Below are positions 20,412-29,426 of a stretch of DNA of 58,364 nucleotides, one piece after another. The first letter of the stretch is position 1. Each line of letters opens with the position of its first letter. The notes beneath the pieces were generated by a model that saw nothing but the letters and a program-made list of their open reading frames with translations, was not told where the DNA came from and ran no database searches. The DNA is from an uncultured Pelagibacteraceae bacterium. GTDB taxonomy: Bacteria > Pseudomonadota > Alphaproteobacteria > Pelagibacterales > Pelagibacteraceae. Position numbers and translations under genes: made by a program. Location of the stretch: positions 1-58,364 of the forward strand of contig CACGDW010000003.1 of assembly GCA_902571925.1 (NCBI GenBank), given 5' to 3'.

Positions 20412-21746
20412 CTACTGTCCATATAAGAGAGTTGGTAACCAAAGTGCAATTTGAGGAAATACGATAATTAAAACAAGTCCAATTACTTGTAAGACCATAA
20501 ATTGCATCATCCCATAATAAATATCTTTTAGATCCCACTCAGGAACTACACCTTTTAAAAAATAAGCAGATAAGGCAACAGGGGGTGAGAGCCAGGCGGT
20601 TTGTAAATTGACAGCTACTAATATAGCAAACCAAGTTAGATTAAACCCAAGAGCTTCTACTAATGGTAAAATTATTGGTATGATTATCATTACAATTGGT
20701 ACCCACTCTAATGGCCATCCTAATAAAAAGATCATAACCATAATCATTGCAAGAATTAAATATTTATTCATTTCTAAACCTAATAAAAACTCAGTCAGTA
20801 ATGTTGGAGTTCCTAATCTAGCAAACACAGCTCCAAAAAAGTTTGATGCCGCAACAAGAACCATTATTAATGCAGTAATCTCTAAAGTTTTTACTAAAGC
20901 CTCTTGTAATTTTGGTAGTGTTAATTTTTTATATGCTAAAGAAAGTAACAACGCACCCATGGCACCACAACCAGCAGCTTCTGTTGGAGTAGCAAATCCA
21001 AATAAAATACTTCCTAATGCAGCGAAAACTAAAGCAGCAGGTGGAACTAATCCTAAAAAGAATTCGACCCATACTTCTTTCATGCTTGCTGCTCTCATAT
21101 CCTCTGGTAAAACTGGACCTAATTTTGGATTAATCATACATCTAATAGTCGTATAAGCGGCATAAAGTGTTGCTAGAAGGATTCCTGGAAAAATAGCAGC
21201 TGCGAATAAATCAATCACGGGTATTTCCATGATTGGACCCATAACAACAAGCATAATACTTGGTGGTATTAATATACCAAGAGTTCCCCCTGCAGTAATT
21301 GTTCCTGCAGCAAGTCTTACATCATAACCAGATCTATTCATTGATTTTGCTGCCATAATTCCCAATATGGTTACTGAAGCACCTACAATTCCTGTCGCTG
21401 CAGCAAAAATTACAGAAACAAATAGAACTGCATAATATAAAGAACCCCTCACTTTAGCTAACATTAATTGAAAAGCAGAAAACAATCTTTCCATTAACCC
21501 AGCTTGCTCCATCATTATTCCCATAAAGACAAAGAGTGGAACGGCTGCAAGAGTTTGTTCGGTCATTACCATTGAAAACTGAAGGGTCATTAGATAAAAA
21601 ACTAATTTACCAAAACCTAAATAACCAAAAACAAAACCTAAAAAAATTAAAGTAAAAGAAATTGGAAAACCAACAAATATCGCAAATAACATTACTCCTA
21701 CAAGAATAAAACCTAAAATTGCTGGATCTATAAATTCAGCAATCAT
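20412..21746 (-). CDS. dctM: TRAP transporter large permease (DctM)
   Basis: This is the 12-helix ion-coupled translocation subunit of a tripartite TRAP importer. The 444-residue protein shows the family segments AAVPLFVFMGIMMEQAGL, ITAGGTLGILIPPSIMLVVMG and PTEAAGCGAMGALL. The N-terminus overlaps the dctQ stop by 4 bases. It works with the small permease at 21743 and the binding protein at 22428. Confidence 0.95.
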   Translation of the reverse strand: MIAEFIDPAILGFILVGVMLFAIFVGFPISFTLIFLGFVFGYLGFGKLVFYLMTLQFSMVMTEQTLAAVPLFVFMGIMMEQAGLMERLFSAFQLMLAKVRGSLYYAVLFVSVIFAAATGIVGASVTILGIMAAKSMNRSGYDVRLAAGTITAGGTLGILIPPSIMLVVMGPIMEIPVIDLFAAAIFPGILLATLYAAYTTIRCMINPKLGPVLPEDMRAASMKEVWVEFFLGLVPPAALVFAALGSILFGFATPTEAAGCGAMGALLLSLAYKKLTLPKLQEALVKTLEITALIMVLVAASNFFGAVFARLGTPTLLTEFLLGLEMNKYLILAMIMVMIFLLGWPLEWVPIVMIIIPIILPLVEALGFNLTWFAILVAVNLQTAWLSPPVALSAYFLKGVVPEWDLKDIYYGMMQFMVLQVIGLVLIIVFPQIALWLPTLLYGQ

Positions 21747-22357
21747 TTATTTTCTCCTGGCCACTCACCTTTTTTTGCAGCCCAGTAACTTTTTAATAAT
21801 TCCGATATACCTTGAACAAGTAAAAATATTATTCCAATTAGAAGGCAAGTTTTTATAGGCCACATATAAGGCATCCATGTTGTATCCATACCCCTCTCCC
21901 CTCTTTGGATAGACTCACCTACAAATCCAATAGTCATGTAAAGAAAAACAATCAATCCAGGAAAATAAAATATCAGATATAACCAAAAATCTATTAAACC
22001 TTGTGTTTTGGTTTTAAAATTTCTATATAAAAAATCAGCTCTAATATGAACTCCTCTAGAGAGCGCGTAACCAGCGCCTAACATAAATAAGGCCCCGTAT
22101 AAAAATCTACTTATATCGTAAGCCCAAATTGTAGGAGCTAAAAATAATTTTCTAGCAAGTACTTCATAAGTCATTGCAAATATTAAAGGCATTAATATCC
22201 AACAAACTACGTTACCTACTTGCTTACTAAATTTATCTATTCTAATTATAGTTTTTGCCATCCATGATGGCATATCATCTGGCATTTTTTCTGAACCACC
22301 GCGCCTTTCAGCTATCATTTCATCTGAAATGTCTAATTTTGATGGTTCGTCTGTCAT
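21743..22357 (-). CDS. dctQ: TRAP transporter small permease (DctQ)
   Basis: This is the four-helix small membrane subunit. The 204-residue protein has a 35-residue cytoplasmic N-terminal extension, longer than the second DctQ in this window. Helices then run through WILMPLIFAMTYEVLARKLF, GALFMLGAGYALSRGVHIRAD, a third segment and LLIGIIFLLVQGISELL. The ALSRGVHIRADFLY motif is characteristic. A terminator-like hairpin separates it from the upstream binding-protein gene. Confidence 0.9.
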   Translation of the reverse strand: MTDEPSKLDISDEMIAERRGGSEKMPDDMPSWMAKTIIRIDKFSKQVGNVVCWILMPLIFAMTYEVLARKLFLAPTIWAYDISRFLYGALFMLGAGYALSRGVHIRADFLYRNFKTKTQGLIDFWLYLIFYFPGLIVFLYMTIGFVGESIQRGERGMDTTWMPYMWPIKTCLLIGIIFLLVQGISELLKSYWAAKKGEWPGENK

Positions 22358-22377
22358 AAAATTTTGATTAAAAAAAC

Positions 22378-22404
22378 TAGAGCGGACTGTAAAAGTCCGC
22401 TCTA
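22378..22404 (-). terminator. Intercistronic terminator/attenuator between dctP and dctQ
   Basis: An 11-bp perfect stem (TAGAGCGGACT paired with AGTCCGCTCTA) with a 5-base loop lies 23 bases after the dctP stop. On the minus strand it is followed by GTTTTTTAATC, a T-tract typical of an intrinsic terminator. Because dctQ and dctM continue in the same direction 20 bases later, it probably works as a partial terminator or 3' stabiliser that keeps binding-protein mRNA above permease mRNA. Confidence 0.8.
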
Positions 22405-22427
22405 ATATAATTAAGATTAATTACTGA

Positions 22428-23522
22428 TTACTTTAATGTTGCTGCGTGAGCCATTCCTAGCTTCGCATTAGACATTTGAGCACCACTCCAGAAAGGAACA
22501 GCAACATCAGCAAAGTCTTTCATTGAATTATATACTTTTTTGAAAAATTTATTTTTCTCAGCATTTTTGTTCAATGTAGCTTTAGCAGCTGCCATATACT
22601 CTACAAAGTAGTCAGATGGAGTATCTTCTAATATTACTCCATGCTTAGTAGTTAATTGTTGTAAAGCTTTTCCGTTTTCATAGATTCTGTAACTTAAAGA
22701 TTTAGCTAATGAAGCATTAGCTGCAACTTCAAGAGACTTTTTCTCATGAGCACTCATTGCTTTATAAGTTTTTCCAGTAATATAAAAATCAGCATTTACG
22801 ACTACTTGGTGTAAACCTTGTAGGTAATAGTGTTTTAATACTTTTTGGAAACCAAAAACCATATCTGGCTTTGGACAACACCATTCAGCGGCATCAATTG
22901 TACCTGCTTCCAAAGCTGGCAGAATATCTCCACCACCCATAGCTACAGATGCTATACCGATGTCTTTGTATGTTTGTCCTGGTATTCCTGGAGGAGTTCT
23001 GAATTTATACTTTCTAAAGTCAGCCATATCTTTAATTGGTTTTGGAAACCAACCTAAAGCCTCTGGTCCAACTGGTTGAAGCATAAATCCTTTGATGTCT
23101 CTTCCCATTTCTTTCCAAAGTTGGTCGTATAATTCTTTACCACCACCGTATTGGAACCAAGATAAGAACGCTAAGTTGTCTATACCAACTCCACCACCAG
23201 CTACTGGCGAACCAAATAACATAGCAGCAGGGTGATCTCCAGACCAATAGTGAGTCCACGCGAATCCACAATCAATCAATCCTTTATCAACTGCATCTAG
23301 AGTTTCTTTAACTCCTACAACAGCACCTGCAGGAAGTATTTCAAATTTTAACGATCCACTCGTTAATTCAGTTACTGTATCAGTAAAGTCCTTTAACATT
23401 TTAACCTCATCAGCTTTAGTGTTAAGAACTGTCTGACATTTTAGTGTTTTTGCAGCGTTAGCATTAGATACAAATCCTAGTACTAAAACCGTTGCAAATA
23501 ACATTGAAATGATTTTTTTCAT
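22428..23522 (-). CDS. dctP: TRAP transporter substrate-binding protein (DctP), TakP/mannitol-chloroaromatic type
   Basis: This periplasmic binding protein delivers a small organic acid to DctQM. The 364-residue precursor has a signal peptide ending NANA near residue 23. Segments FRKYKFRTPPGIPGQ and GTIDAAEWCCPKPDMVFGFQ match the ligand-binding region of the TakP-like subgroup, with Arg in KFRTPPG as the likely carboxylate clamp. A strong Shine-Dalgarno (AGAGGA) lies 7 bases before the ATG, and a TATAAT-like box occurs at 23544-23549. Ligand identity is unknown; 2-oxoacids are the nearest precedent. Confidence 0.9.
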   Translation of the reverse strand: MKKIISMLFATVLVLGFVSNANAAKTLKCQTVLNTKADEVKMLKDFTDTVTELTSGSLKFEILPAGAVVGVKETLDAVDKGLIDCGFAWTHYWSGDHPAAMLFGSPVAGGGVGIDNLAFLSWFQYGGGKELYDQLWKEMGRDIKGFMLQPVGPEALGWFPKPIKDMADFRKYKFRTPPGIPGQTYKDIGIASVAMGGGDILPALEAGTIDAAEWCCPKPDMVFGFQKVLKHYYLQGLHQVVVNADFYITGKTYKAMSAHEKKSLEVAANASLAKSLSYRIYENGKALQQLTTKHGVILEDTPSDYFVEYMAAAKATLNKNAEKNKFFKKVYNSMKDFADVAVPFWSGAQMSNAKLGMAHAATLK

Positions 23523-23646
23523 TATTTTTCCTCTTGTTAGTTAATTATAACAATATAATTCAATCAGAAAAACAAAGCTGACACAAGTGACAATTGAGTA
23601 ATATTAAGTATAAACAAATATAAATAAAATAACTATTCAACTACAA

Positions 23647-25251
23647 ATGGAAATCTTTGATTATATAATTATTGGTGCTGGTTCTGCTGGATGTGTTCTA
23701 GCGAACAGACTGACAGAAAATCCTAATACTAAAGTTTTATTAATTGAAGCTGGAGGTAAAGATAGCAATCCCTGGATACATATTCCAGTTGGTTATTATA
23801 AAACAATGCACAATCCTGAAGTTGATTGGTGTTATAAAACAGAGCCAGATAAGACTATGGCAAATAGATCTATTCCATATCCAAGAGGAAAAACTTTAGG
23901 AGGGAGTTCATCTATTAATGGACTTTTATATATAAGAGGTCAAGAACAAGACTACAATATTTGGCGTCAGCTTGGAAATAAAGGGTGGAGTTGGAAAGAT
24001 GTCTTGCCCTATTTTATTAAATCAGAAAATCAAGAAAGAGGCAAAAATGATTATCATGGTGATAACGGCCCTTTATCAGTATCAGATCCAAGAATTAAGT
24101 TAGATTTACTTGAAAGATTTATGGATGCAGCTGAAGAGAAAGGAATTCCAAAAATTGATGATTTTAATAAAGGAGATAATTTTGGTTGTGGTTATTTTCA
24201 AGTTACTGAAAAAAATGGTTTAAGATGTAGTGCAGCAGTTGGATATTTAAATCCAATAAAAAAAAGAAAGAATTTAAAGATTGAAACAGATTGTCATGTC
24301 GAAAAAGTAAATTTTGATGGAACTAAAGCAGTCAGTGTATCTTTTTGGAAAGGTAATGAAACCAATATAATTAGTGCAAATAAAGAAATTTTATTAAGTG
24401 CTGGGTCTATTGGATCCACTCAAATCTTACAAACATCCGGAGTAGGAAATAGTGCCAAATTATCTAATTTAGGAATTAATATAATTAAAGATTTAAGAGG
24501 TGTTGGTCAAAATTTGCAAGACCACCTAATGTTTAGACCTGTTTATAAAATAAAGAATATTAAATCCCTCAATAAAAAAATAAATAGTTTATTTGGAAAT
24601 TTGATGATTGGCTTAGAATTTATATTTAATAGGTCAGGACCAATGACTATGGGTGCGAGTCAGCTTTGTTTATTTGCAAAAAGTGACTCCTCAAGAGAAA
24701 CTCCTAATTTACAATTTCATGTTCAGCCAATAAGCACTGATAAACTCGGAGGTGCAGCACTTCATGACTTTCATGCTTTTACCCCAACAGTAGCAAATGT
24801 TAGACCAACTAGTAGAGGAGAAATAAATATTATCAGTAGTGATAGTAGAGAAAAACCAAAAATTAAAATGAATTATTTATCAACAGATGATGATAGAAAA
24901 GTTGCAGCAGATGGACTCAGATTAGTAAGAGATATTGTCTTTCAAACTGACACTTTTAAAAAATATAAACCAGAGGAATTAAGACCCGGATCTCAATTTC
25001 AATCAGACGAAGAACTTGTCCAAGAAGGAAGTAAATTTACTCAAACTATTTTTCATCCTGTTGGCACATGTAAAATGGGAAATGACGAAAATTCTGTAGT
25101 TAATGATGAGCTTAAAGTTCACGGTTTACAAAATTTAAGAGTTATAGATGCATCTATAATGCCTAATATTACATCTGGTAACACTAATGCACCCACAATA
25201 ATGATTGCAGAAAAAGGCGCAGATATGATACTAGGTTCTAATGCTAGCTGA
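23647..25251 (+). CDS. GMC family oxidoreductase (choline dehydrogenase-like)
   Basis: This is an FAD-dependent alcohol or choline dehydrogenase-type enzyme. The 534-residue protein has the dinucleotide motif GAGSAG (10-15), GMC signature 1 around PRGKTLGGSSSINGLLY and signature 2 LSAGSIGSTQILQTSGVG. The C-terminal catalytic pair is His470 (HPVGTCKMG) and Asn514 (GNTNAPT). It heads a plus-strand operon and overlaps the TerC-like gene by 11 bases. No betaine-aldehyde dehydrogenase adjoins, so the choline assignment is unproven. Confidence 0.88.
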   Translation: MEIFDYIIIGAGSAGCVLANRLTENPNTKVLLIEAGGKDSNPWIHIPVGYYKTMHNPEVDWCYKTEPDKTMANRSIPYPRGKTLGGSSSINGLLYIRGQEQDYNIWRQLGNKGWSWKDVLPYFIKSENQERGKNDYHGDNGPLSVSDPRIKLDLLERFMDAAEEKGIPKIDDFNKGDNFGCGYFQVTEKNGLRCSAAVGYLNPIKKRKNLKIETDCHVEKVNFDGTKAVSVSFWKGNETNIISANKEILLSAGSIGSTQILQTSGVGNSAKLSNLGINIIKDLRGVGQNLQDHLMFRPVYKIKNIKSLNKKINSLFGNLMIGLEFIFNRSGPMTMGASQLCLFAKSDSSRETPNLQFHVQPISTDKLGGAALHDFHAFTPTVANVRPTSRGEINIISSDSREKPKIKMNYLSTDDDRKVAADGLRLVRDIVFQTDTFKKYKPEELRPGSQFQSDEELVQEGSKFTQTIFHPVGTCKMGNDENSVVNDELKVHGLQNLRVIDASIMPNITSGNTNAPTIMIAEKGADMILGSNAS

Positions 25252-25834
25252 TTTATTTTCACCAGAACAACTAACAATATTAACTCAAATTATACTTATA
25301 GACCTTATTTTAGCTGGAGATAATGCAATTATAATTGGAATGGTTGCTTCAAAATTTCCATCAGAACAAAGAAAAAAAATTATTTTTTGGGGAATTGGTG
25401 GAGCAGTAGTTTTAAGAATAATTTTAACTTTATTAACTGCATATTTGTTACAAATTACTGGCTTAAGATTGTTAGGAGGTCTCCTCCTTCTTTATATAGT
25501 CTATAAATTATATGTAGACGTCATTAGAGGATCTTCTCACAATGAGGATATTAAAGTTGATAATTCAAGTTTTTTAAAAGCTATTTGGACAATTTTATTA
25601 GCTGATTTTACAATGAGCTTAGATAATGTTTTGGGAGTTGCTGGCGCTGCTGGGGACCACTATGGTTTATTAATTTTTGGCCTAGCGTTATCAATTATAC
25701 TAATGGCTACTGCTGCAACATTAATATCTGGATGGATTAAAAAGTATAAGTGGATAGCATGGGCTGGTTTATTTGCTATTTTATTGGTCGCTATTGAGTT
25801 GATTTACACAGATATTAAAATATTATTTTTATAA
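25241..25834 (+). CDS. TerC/YjbE family integral membrane protein
   Basis: This 197-residue protein has about six or seven helices. Its paired acidic motifs IDLILAGDNAIIIGMV (about 19-34) and DFTMSLDNVLGVAGAAG are the family hallmark, proposed to bind metal ions. Related proteins act in manganese export or tellurite resistance. The start ATGCTAGCTGA overlaps the GMC stop, and the stop overlaps the next SDR start by one base (TAATG). Confidence 0.85.
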   Translation: MLADLFSPEQLTILTQIILIDLILAGDNAIIIGMVASKFPSEQRKKIIFWGIGGAVVLRIILTLLTAYLLQITGLRLLGGLLLLYIVYKLYVDVIRGSSHNEDIKVDNSSFLKAIWTILLADFTMSLDNVLGVAGAAGDHYGLLIFGLALSIILMATAATLISGWIKKYKWIAWAGLFAILLVAIELIYTDIKILFL

Positions 25835-26601
25835 TGTTCTTAAAAAATTTTAATCTTAAAAACAAAAATGCAGTAGTAACTGGAGCTGGTAAAGGCATAG
25901 GTAGAGCTTGCGCAATTGCATTAGCTGAAGCAGGAGCAAATCTTATAATAATCAGTAGAACTAAAAAAGATCTAGATGAAGTCTCAAAAAAGATTAGAAA
26001 ACTAAGGTCAAAATGCAAATCTTACATCTGTGATATTACTAATTATAATGAAATTAAAGAGATAATAAATAAACAATCAAAAATAGATATTTTAATAAAC
26101 AACGCAGGAAACAACATTCCTGAACATTTTACAAAAGTAAAGACCAGAGATATGGAGTATTTGGTAAAGATCAATACCATGGCAACTTTTAATCTTGCTC
26201 AATTATGTGCTCTTAAAATGATAAAAACAAGAAATCGAAAAAAAATTGGTGGCTCTATAGTAAATATGTCATCTCAAATGGGTCATGTTGGTGGACCAAT
26301 AAGAAGTGTATATAATATGACAAAATTTGGTTTAGAAGGTCTTACAAAAGGAATGTCAATTGATCTAGCGAAATATAATATTAGAGTAAATACTGTATGT
26401 CCTACATTTGTAGTTACTCCTATGACAAGTAAATTCTTAAAAAGTAAAAAATTTAAAAGAGAAGTTTTAGGAAATATACCACTTGGAAGATTTGCAGAAC
26501 TATCTGATGTAGCAACAGCAGCAGTTTTTCTTGCATCAAATGCAGCGTCTATGATTACAGGAACCTCTTTATTGGTTGATGGTGGATGGACAGCAAAATA
26601 A
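25834..26601 (+). CDS. SDR family oxidoreductase
   Basis: This 255-residue classical SDR has GAGKGIG (17-23), NNAG (89-92), catalytic Ser146/147, Tyr160 and Lys164 (YNMTK). The C-terminal ITGTSLLVDGGWTAK is typical of FabG-like or gluconate 5-dehydrogenase-like enzymes. Arg42 after strand 2 suggests NADP(H). It is translationally coupled to its neighbours on both sides. The substrate is unknown. Confidence 0.85.
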   Translation: MFLKNFNLKNKNAVVTGAGKGIGRACAIALAEAGANLIIISRTKKDLDEVSKKIRKLRSKCKSYICDITNYNEIKEIINKQSKIDILINNAGNNIPEHFTKVKTRDMEYLVKINTMATFNLAQLCALKMIKTRNRKKIGGSIVNMSSQMGHVGGPIRSVYNMTKFGLEGLTKGMSIDLAKYNIRVNTVCPTFVVTPMTSKFLKSKKFKREVLGNIPLGRFAELSDVATAAVFLASNAASMITGTSLLVDGGWTAK

Positions 26602-27389
26602 TTTCAAAAATTTTTTTTGTAATAATTTTTTTTACAACTACTCAAATAAATGCAATTGAGTTTAAGGGTAAGTTCCTTCAAGGTCACTATATTATTGGCA
26701 TTACAGATCCATCTTCAAAAATTATAATTGATAAAAAAAATGTAAAAGTATCAAGTGATGGATATTTTGTATTTGGTATAGATAGAGATAGGAAATTTGA
26801 CTTAGTAATAACTAAAATCACAAATGGGAAAAAAGAAAAGATTGTAAAAAAAATTCTTAAAAGAAAATATAATATTCAAAGAATAGATGGATTAGAGGAA
26901 AGTAAGGTCACACCACCTGAGTCAGTTTACAAAAGAATAAGAGAGGAAAATAATAAAATTGGTGAAGCAAGAGCAATAAATTCAGACTTATCTTTTTTTA
27001 AAAATCAATTTATTATGCCTGTAGAAGGAATAATAAGTGGCGTTTATGGAAGTCAAAGAATCTTGAATGGAAAACCAAGATGGCCGCATTACGGAATTGA
27101 TATTGCTGCAAAAAAAGGAACATTGATTAAATCATCTGGTTCTGGTGTAGTTACAATGGCCGAAGACGATTTATATTACACGGGTGGAACAATCATAATG
27201 GATCATGGCCATGGGATTTCAACAATATATTCACATCTTGAAACAGTCATGGTTACAGTTGGAGATAAGATTAATAAAGGAGATGTTATTGGAACAGTAG
27301 GTTCAACTGGAAGATCTACAGGACCTCATTTAGATTTTAGACTCAACTGGTTTCAGACTAGACTAGACCCAATGTCTATACTAAACTAA
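26586..27389 (+). CDS. Secreted M23 family metallopeptidase
   Basis: This is a periplasmic peptidoglycan peptidase-like protein of 267 residues. It has a signal peptide (1-23), a beta-rich N-terminal domain (about 25-95) and an M23 domain (about 140-265). Metal-site motifs are HYGID (His168, Asp172), YSHLE (His217) and PHLDFR (His248). The second His of the usual HxH is Asp250, so the zinc site is altered. The start overlaps the SDR stop by 16 bases. It may be an active variant or a regulatory pseudo-peptidase. Confidence 0.88.
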   Translation: MDSKIISKIFFVIIFFTTTQINAIEFKGKFLQGHYIIGITDPSSKIIIDKKNVKVSSDGYFVFGIDRDRKFDLVITKITNGKKEKIVKKILKRKYNIQRIDGLEESKVTPPESVYKRIREENNKIGEARAINSDLSFFKNQFIMPVEGIISGVYGSQRILNGKPRWPHYGIDIAAKKGTLIKSSGSGVVTMAEDDLYYTGGTIIMDHGHGISTIYSHLETVMVTVGDKINKGDVIGTVGSTGRSTGPHLDFRLNWFQTRLDPMSILN

Positions 27390-27393
27390 AAAA

Positions 27394-27516
27394 ATGAAAA
27401 CATTAATTCTATTGATGTTGGTAATTGTTGTGGGTTGGGTTTTGTTTAGACCTATTACAAAAAAAGAAATTGATAGATATAATAAAAAAGATAATTGGCC
27501 CAATATGAATTTGTAA
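27394..27516 (+). CDS. Single-helix micro-protein (40 aa)
   Basis: The ATG at 27394 opens a 40-residue frame: one hydrophobic helix (MKTLILLMLVIVVGWVLFRP) then a charged tail KKEIDRYNKKDNWPNMNL. It fits between the M23 stop (5-base gap) and the hydratase ATG (2-base gap) in the same direction, as expected for an operon member. No family was recognised. Confidence 0.55.
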   Translation: MKTLILLMLVIVVGWVLFRPITKKEIDRYNKKDNWPNMNL

Positions 27517-27518
27517 AC

Positions 27519-28292
27519 ATGAAAACTTCAATTGAAAGAATTTCGGATAAACTGGTAAGAGCCTTCCTAAAAAATAAGATTATTGCTCCTATTCCATCAA
27601 GATTTACAAAAAAACTTAAAGAAGCTGAAAAATTAAGAAGATTATGTGAAAGTAAAATTAAAGAACCTATAATTGGCTTTAAAGCAGCAGGTACTGGCAT
27701 TCCGTTAATTAAAAAATTAAAAGAAAAGGAGCCTTTCTACGCATCGGTTTATAAAAGAAATTTTTTAAAAAGTGGAAAAAGAGTAAAAATAAATAATTCA
27801 ACTTTAGGTATTGAACTTGAAGTTTGTTATCAAATTAAGAAATCTTTTTTTACATCAAAGAGCTTAATTACTAAAAAAAATATTTCTAAATATATTTTAA
27901 ATATGGCAACTTGTATTGAAGTGGTTGGTTATAGACAAAGAAAAAAAGGTATAACATCTTTTGGAGATTTATGTAGTGATTTTGGAGCTAATGTAAAATT
28001 TTTAATAGGTCCAAAAAAGAAATTTAAAAAAATTAATATAGGTAACCTTAAAACCAATATTACTAATTATAAAATTAATCAAAGTGTTGATGGAAATACA
28101 AATTCTGTTTATATAAATCCACTAAATTCTTTACGGTTTGTTTTAAATAAAATTAAAAAAGATAAAAAAAAATTGAATAAAAATTTTTGGGTTTTTACAG
28201 GATCAACTGTTGGTGTTGTTCCAATAAAGAGTAAGGGAATTTATACTGGCAAAATTGATAAAATTGGTTCTGTTAAAACAATTATTGTATAA
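27519..28292 (+). CDS. 2-keto-4-pentenoate hydratase-like protein
   Basis: I take the ATG at 27519 (MKTSIERISDKLVRAFLKNK), giving 257 residues; an upstream TTG in frame lies inside the micro-gene. The fold resembles the MhpD/fumarylacetoacetase-like hydratases. The helical N-terminus ends KLRRLCESK, followed by PIIGFKAAGTG, then LGIELEVCYQI where the metal-binding ExE would be expected. Similar proteins hydrate 2-oxopent-4-enoate or decarboxylate 2-oxo acids. It ends exactly where the convergent gene ends, with no gap. Confidence 0.72.
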   Translation: MKTSIERISDKLVRAFLKNKIIAPIPSRFTKKLKEAEKLRRLCESKIKEPIIGFKAAGTGIPLIKKLKEKEPFYASVYKRNFLKSGKRVKINNSTLGIELEVCYQIKKSFFTSKSLITKKNISKYILNMATCIEVVGYRQRKKGITSFGDLCSDFGANVKFLIGPKKKFKKINIGNLKTNITNYKINQSVDGNTNSVYINPLNSLRFVLNKIKKDKKKLNKNFWVFTGSTVGVVPIKSKGIYTGKIDKIGSVKTIIV

Positions 28293-29426
28293 CTATTTAT
28301 CTTTAATATCCTCAGATTGTTTTTCCAGATTTTCTTCACTTGGAGTTTTTTCTGAAAAATTTTCATTTCCTTCTGAATAAAATCTTTGAATCAACTCATC
28401 TTCTTTTTTTCTCTGTTCTTCATCAAATTTTTCTTCCCACTCCTTAATTCTTCTATTTTCCTCTTTTAATCTTTCCTCTTCCTCAGTTTGTTGTTTTAAA
28501 GCTTGAGCACTCTCTTCTTCTATTTTTTTTCGTTTCTCCTCTTCTTTTCTTAATTCTTCTTCTTTTTCTCTTTGTTCTTTTTGTTTTAATACTCTTTCTC
28601 TTTCTGCTGCTTTTATCTCATCTTCTTTTGCTTTAAGCTCTTCCTCCTTTAATCTTTGTTCCTCCTGTTCTTTAAATAATTGTTTTTGAATTTCTTGTTG
28701 TCTATCAATTTCTAATTGTCTTAATCTATCCTCAGTTTCTCTTAGTTTTTCTTGTTCATATTTTAACTTTCTAGCAGCTTCTCTAATTCTTTGTTCTTCG
28801 TCTAATCTTTTTTGTCTTTCAAGTTCTCTAATTTTATTTTTTTCTTGTCTTTCTCTCTCTTTTTCTTCTCTAATTTTTTGAGCTTCTAATTCTTTTTCTT
28901 TAATTGCTTCAGCTTTAACTCTTAATTTTTCTTCACGGACCTTTTGTCTTTCAAAAATTTTAATTTGAAGTTCTTCAGCTTTAAGTTTCCGAGCATCTTC
29001 TCTTAACTTTTTAGCCTCTTCGTCTCTTATTTTTTGTTGTTCAATTTTAATTCTTTTAGCCTCAATTTTTAATCTCTTTTCTTCATTTCTTTTAATTTGT
29101 CTTTCATTATCTATTATTAATTTTTTTTGAGCTAATTCTTTCCGTTTTTCCTCTTTAATTTTATCTAATCTTTCTTTCTGGACTTGTTTTTTTAGTCTTA
29201 ATTCCTCTCTTTTTTCACCTAATTGCTTTACTTTTTCTAATCTCTTTTTTTCTTTTAATCTTTCCTTTTTGAAATTTTTATAAAAGTTACCAATTTTACC
29301 TTTAGTTTCTTCAATTACATCTTTTGGAGATACCTTAATTCTTGGTAACTTAAAATTTTTTTGAACAAAAGAACCTAGTCCCTTTGAATTTGAGATTTTT
29401 TTTTTGATAGTTTTCTTTAGTCTCAT
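28293..29426 (-). CDS. Highly charged Lys/Glu/Arg-rich helical protein
   Basis: From the ATG at 29426 the protein has 377 residues. Residues 1-50 are a basic, non-repetitive head with GSFVQKNFKLPRIKVSPKDV. From about 55 to 345 it is almost only Lys, Glu, Arg, Gln, Leu and Ile, with repeated units such as REEK and RKLKAEE. That composition predicts a very long coiled coil or a stable single alpha helix of roughly 40 nm. The last 30 residues are acidic. There is no membrane segment or signal peptide. Function is unknown; a scaffold or spacer role is possible. Confidence 0.72.
   Translation of the reverse strand: MRLKKTIKKKISNSKGLGSFVQKNFKLPRIKVSPKDVIEETKGKIGNFYKNFKKERLKEKKRLEKVKQLGEKREELRLKKQVQKERLDKIKEEKRKELAQKKLIIDNERQIKRNEEKRLKIEAKRIKIEQQKIRDEEAKKLREDARKLKAEELQIKIFERQKVREEKLRVKAEAIKEKELEAQKIREEKERERQEKNKIRELERQKRLDEEQRIREAARKLKYEQEKLRETEDRLRQLEIDRQQEIQKQLFKEQEEQRLKEEELKAKEDEIKAAERERVLKQKEQREKEEELRKEEEKRKKIEEESAQALKQQTEEEERLKEENRRIKEWEEKFDEEQRKKEDELIQRFYSEGNENFSEKTPSEENLEKQSEDIKDK

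Noticed and set aside
20608..21156. A 182-codon plus-strand frame antisense to the first dctM
   Set aside because: The opposite strand encodes a clear TRAP permease; the long antisense frame follows from its codon use.
28500..29300. Repetitive-looking DNA that resembles tandem repeats
   Set aside because: The similarity is from Lys/Glu/Arg codons in a charged helix; units differ in length and sequence, and there are no spacers, so it is neither CRISPR nor a satellite.
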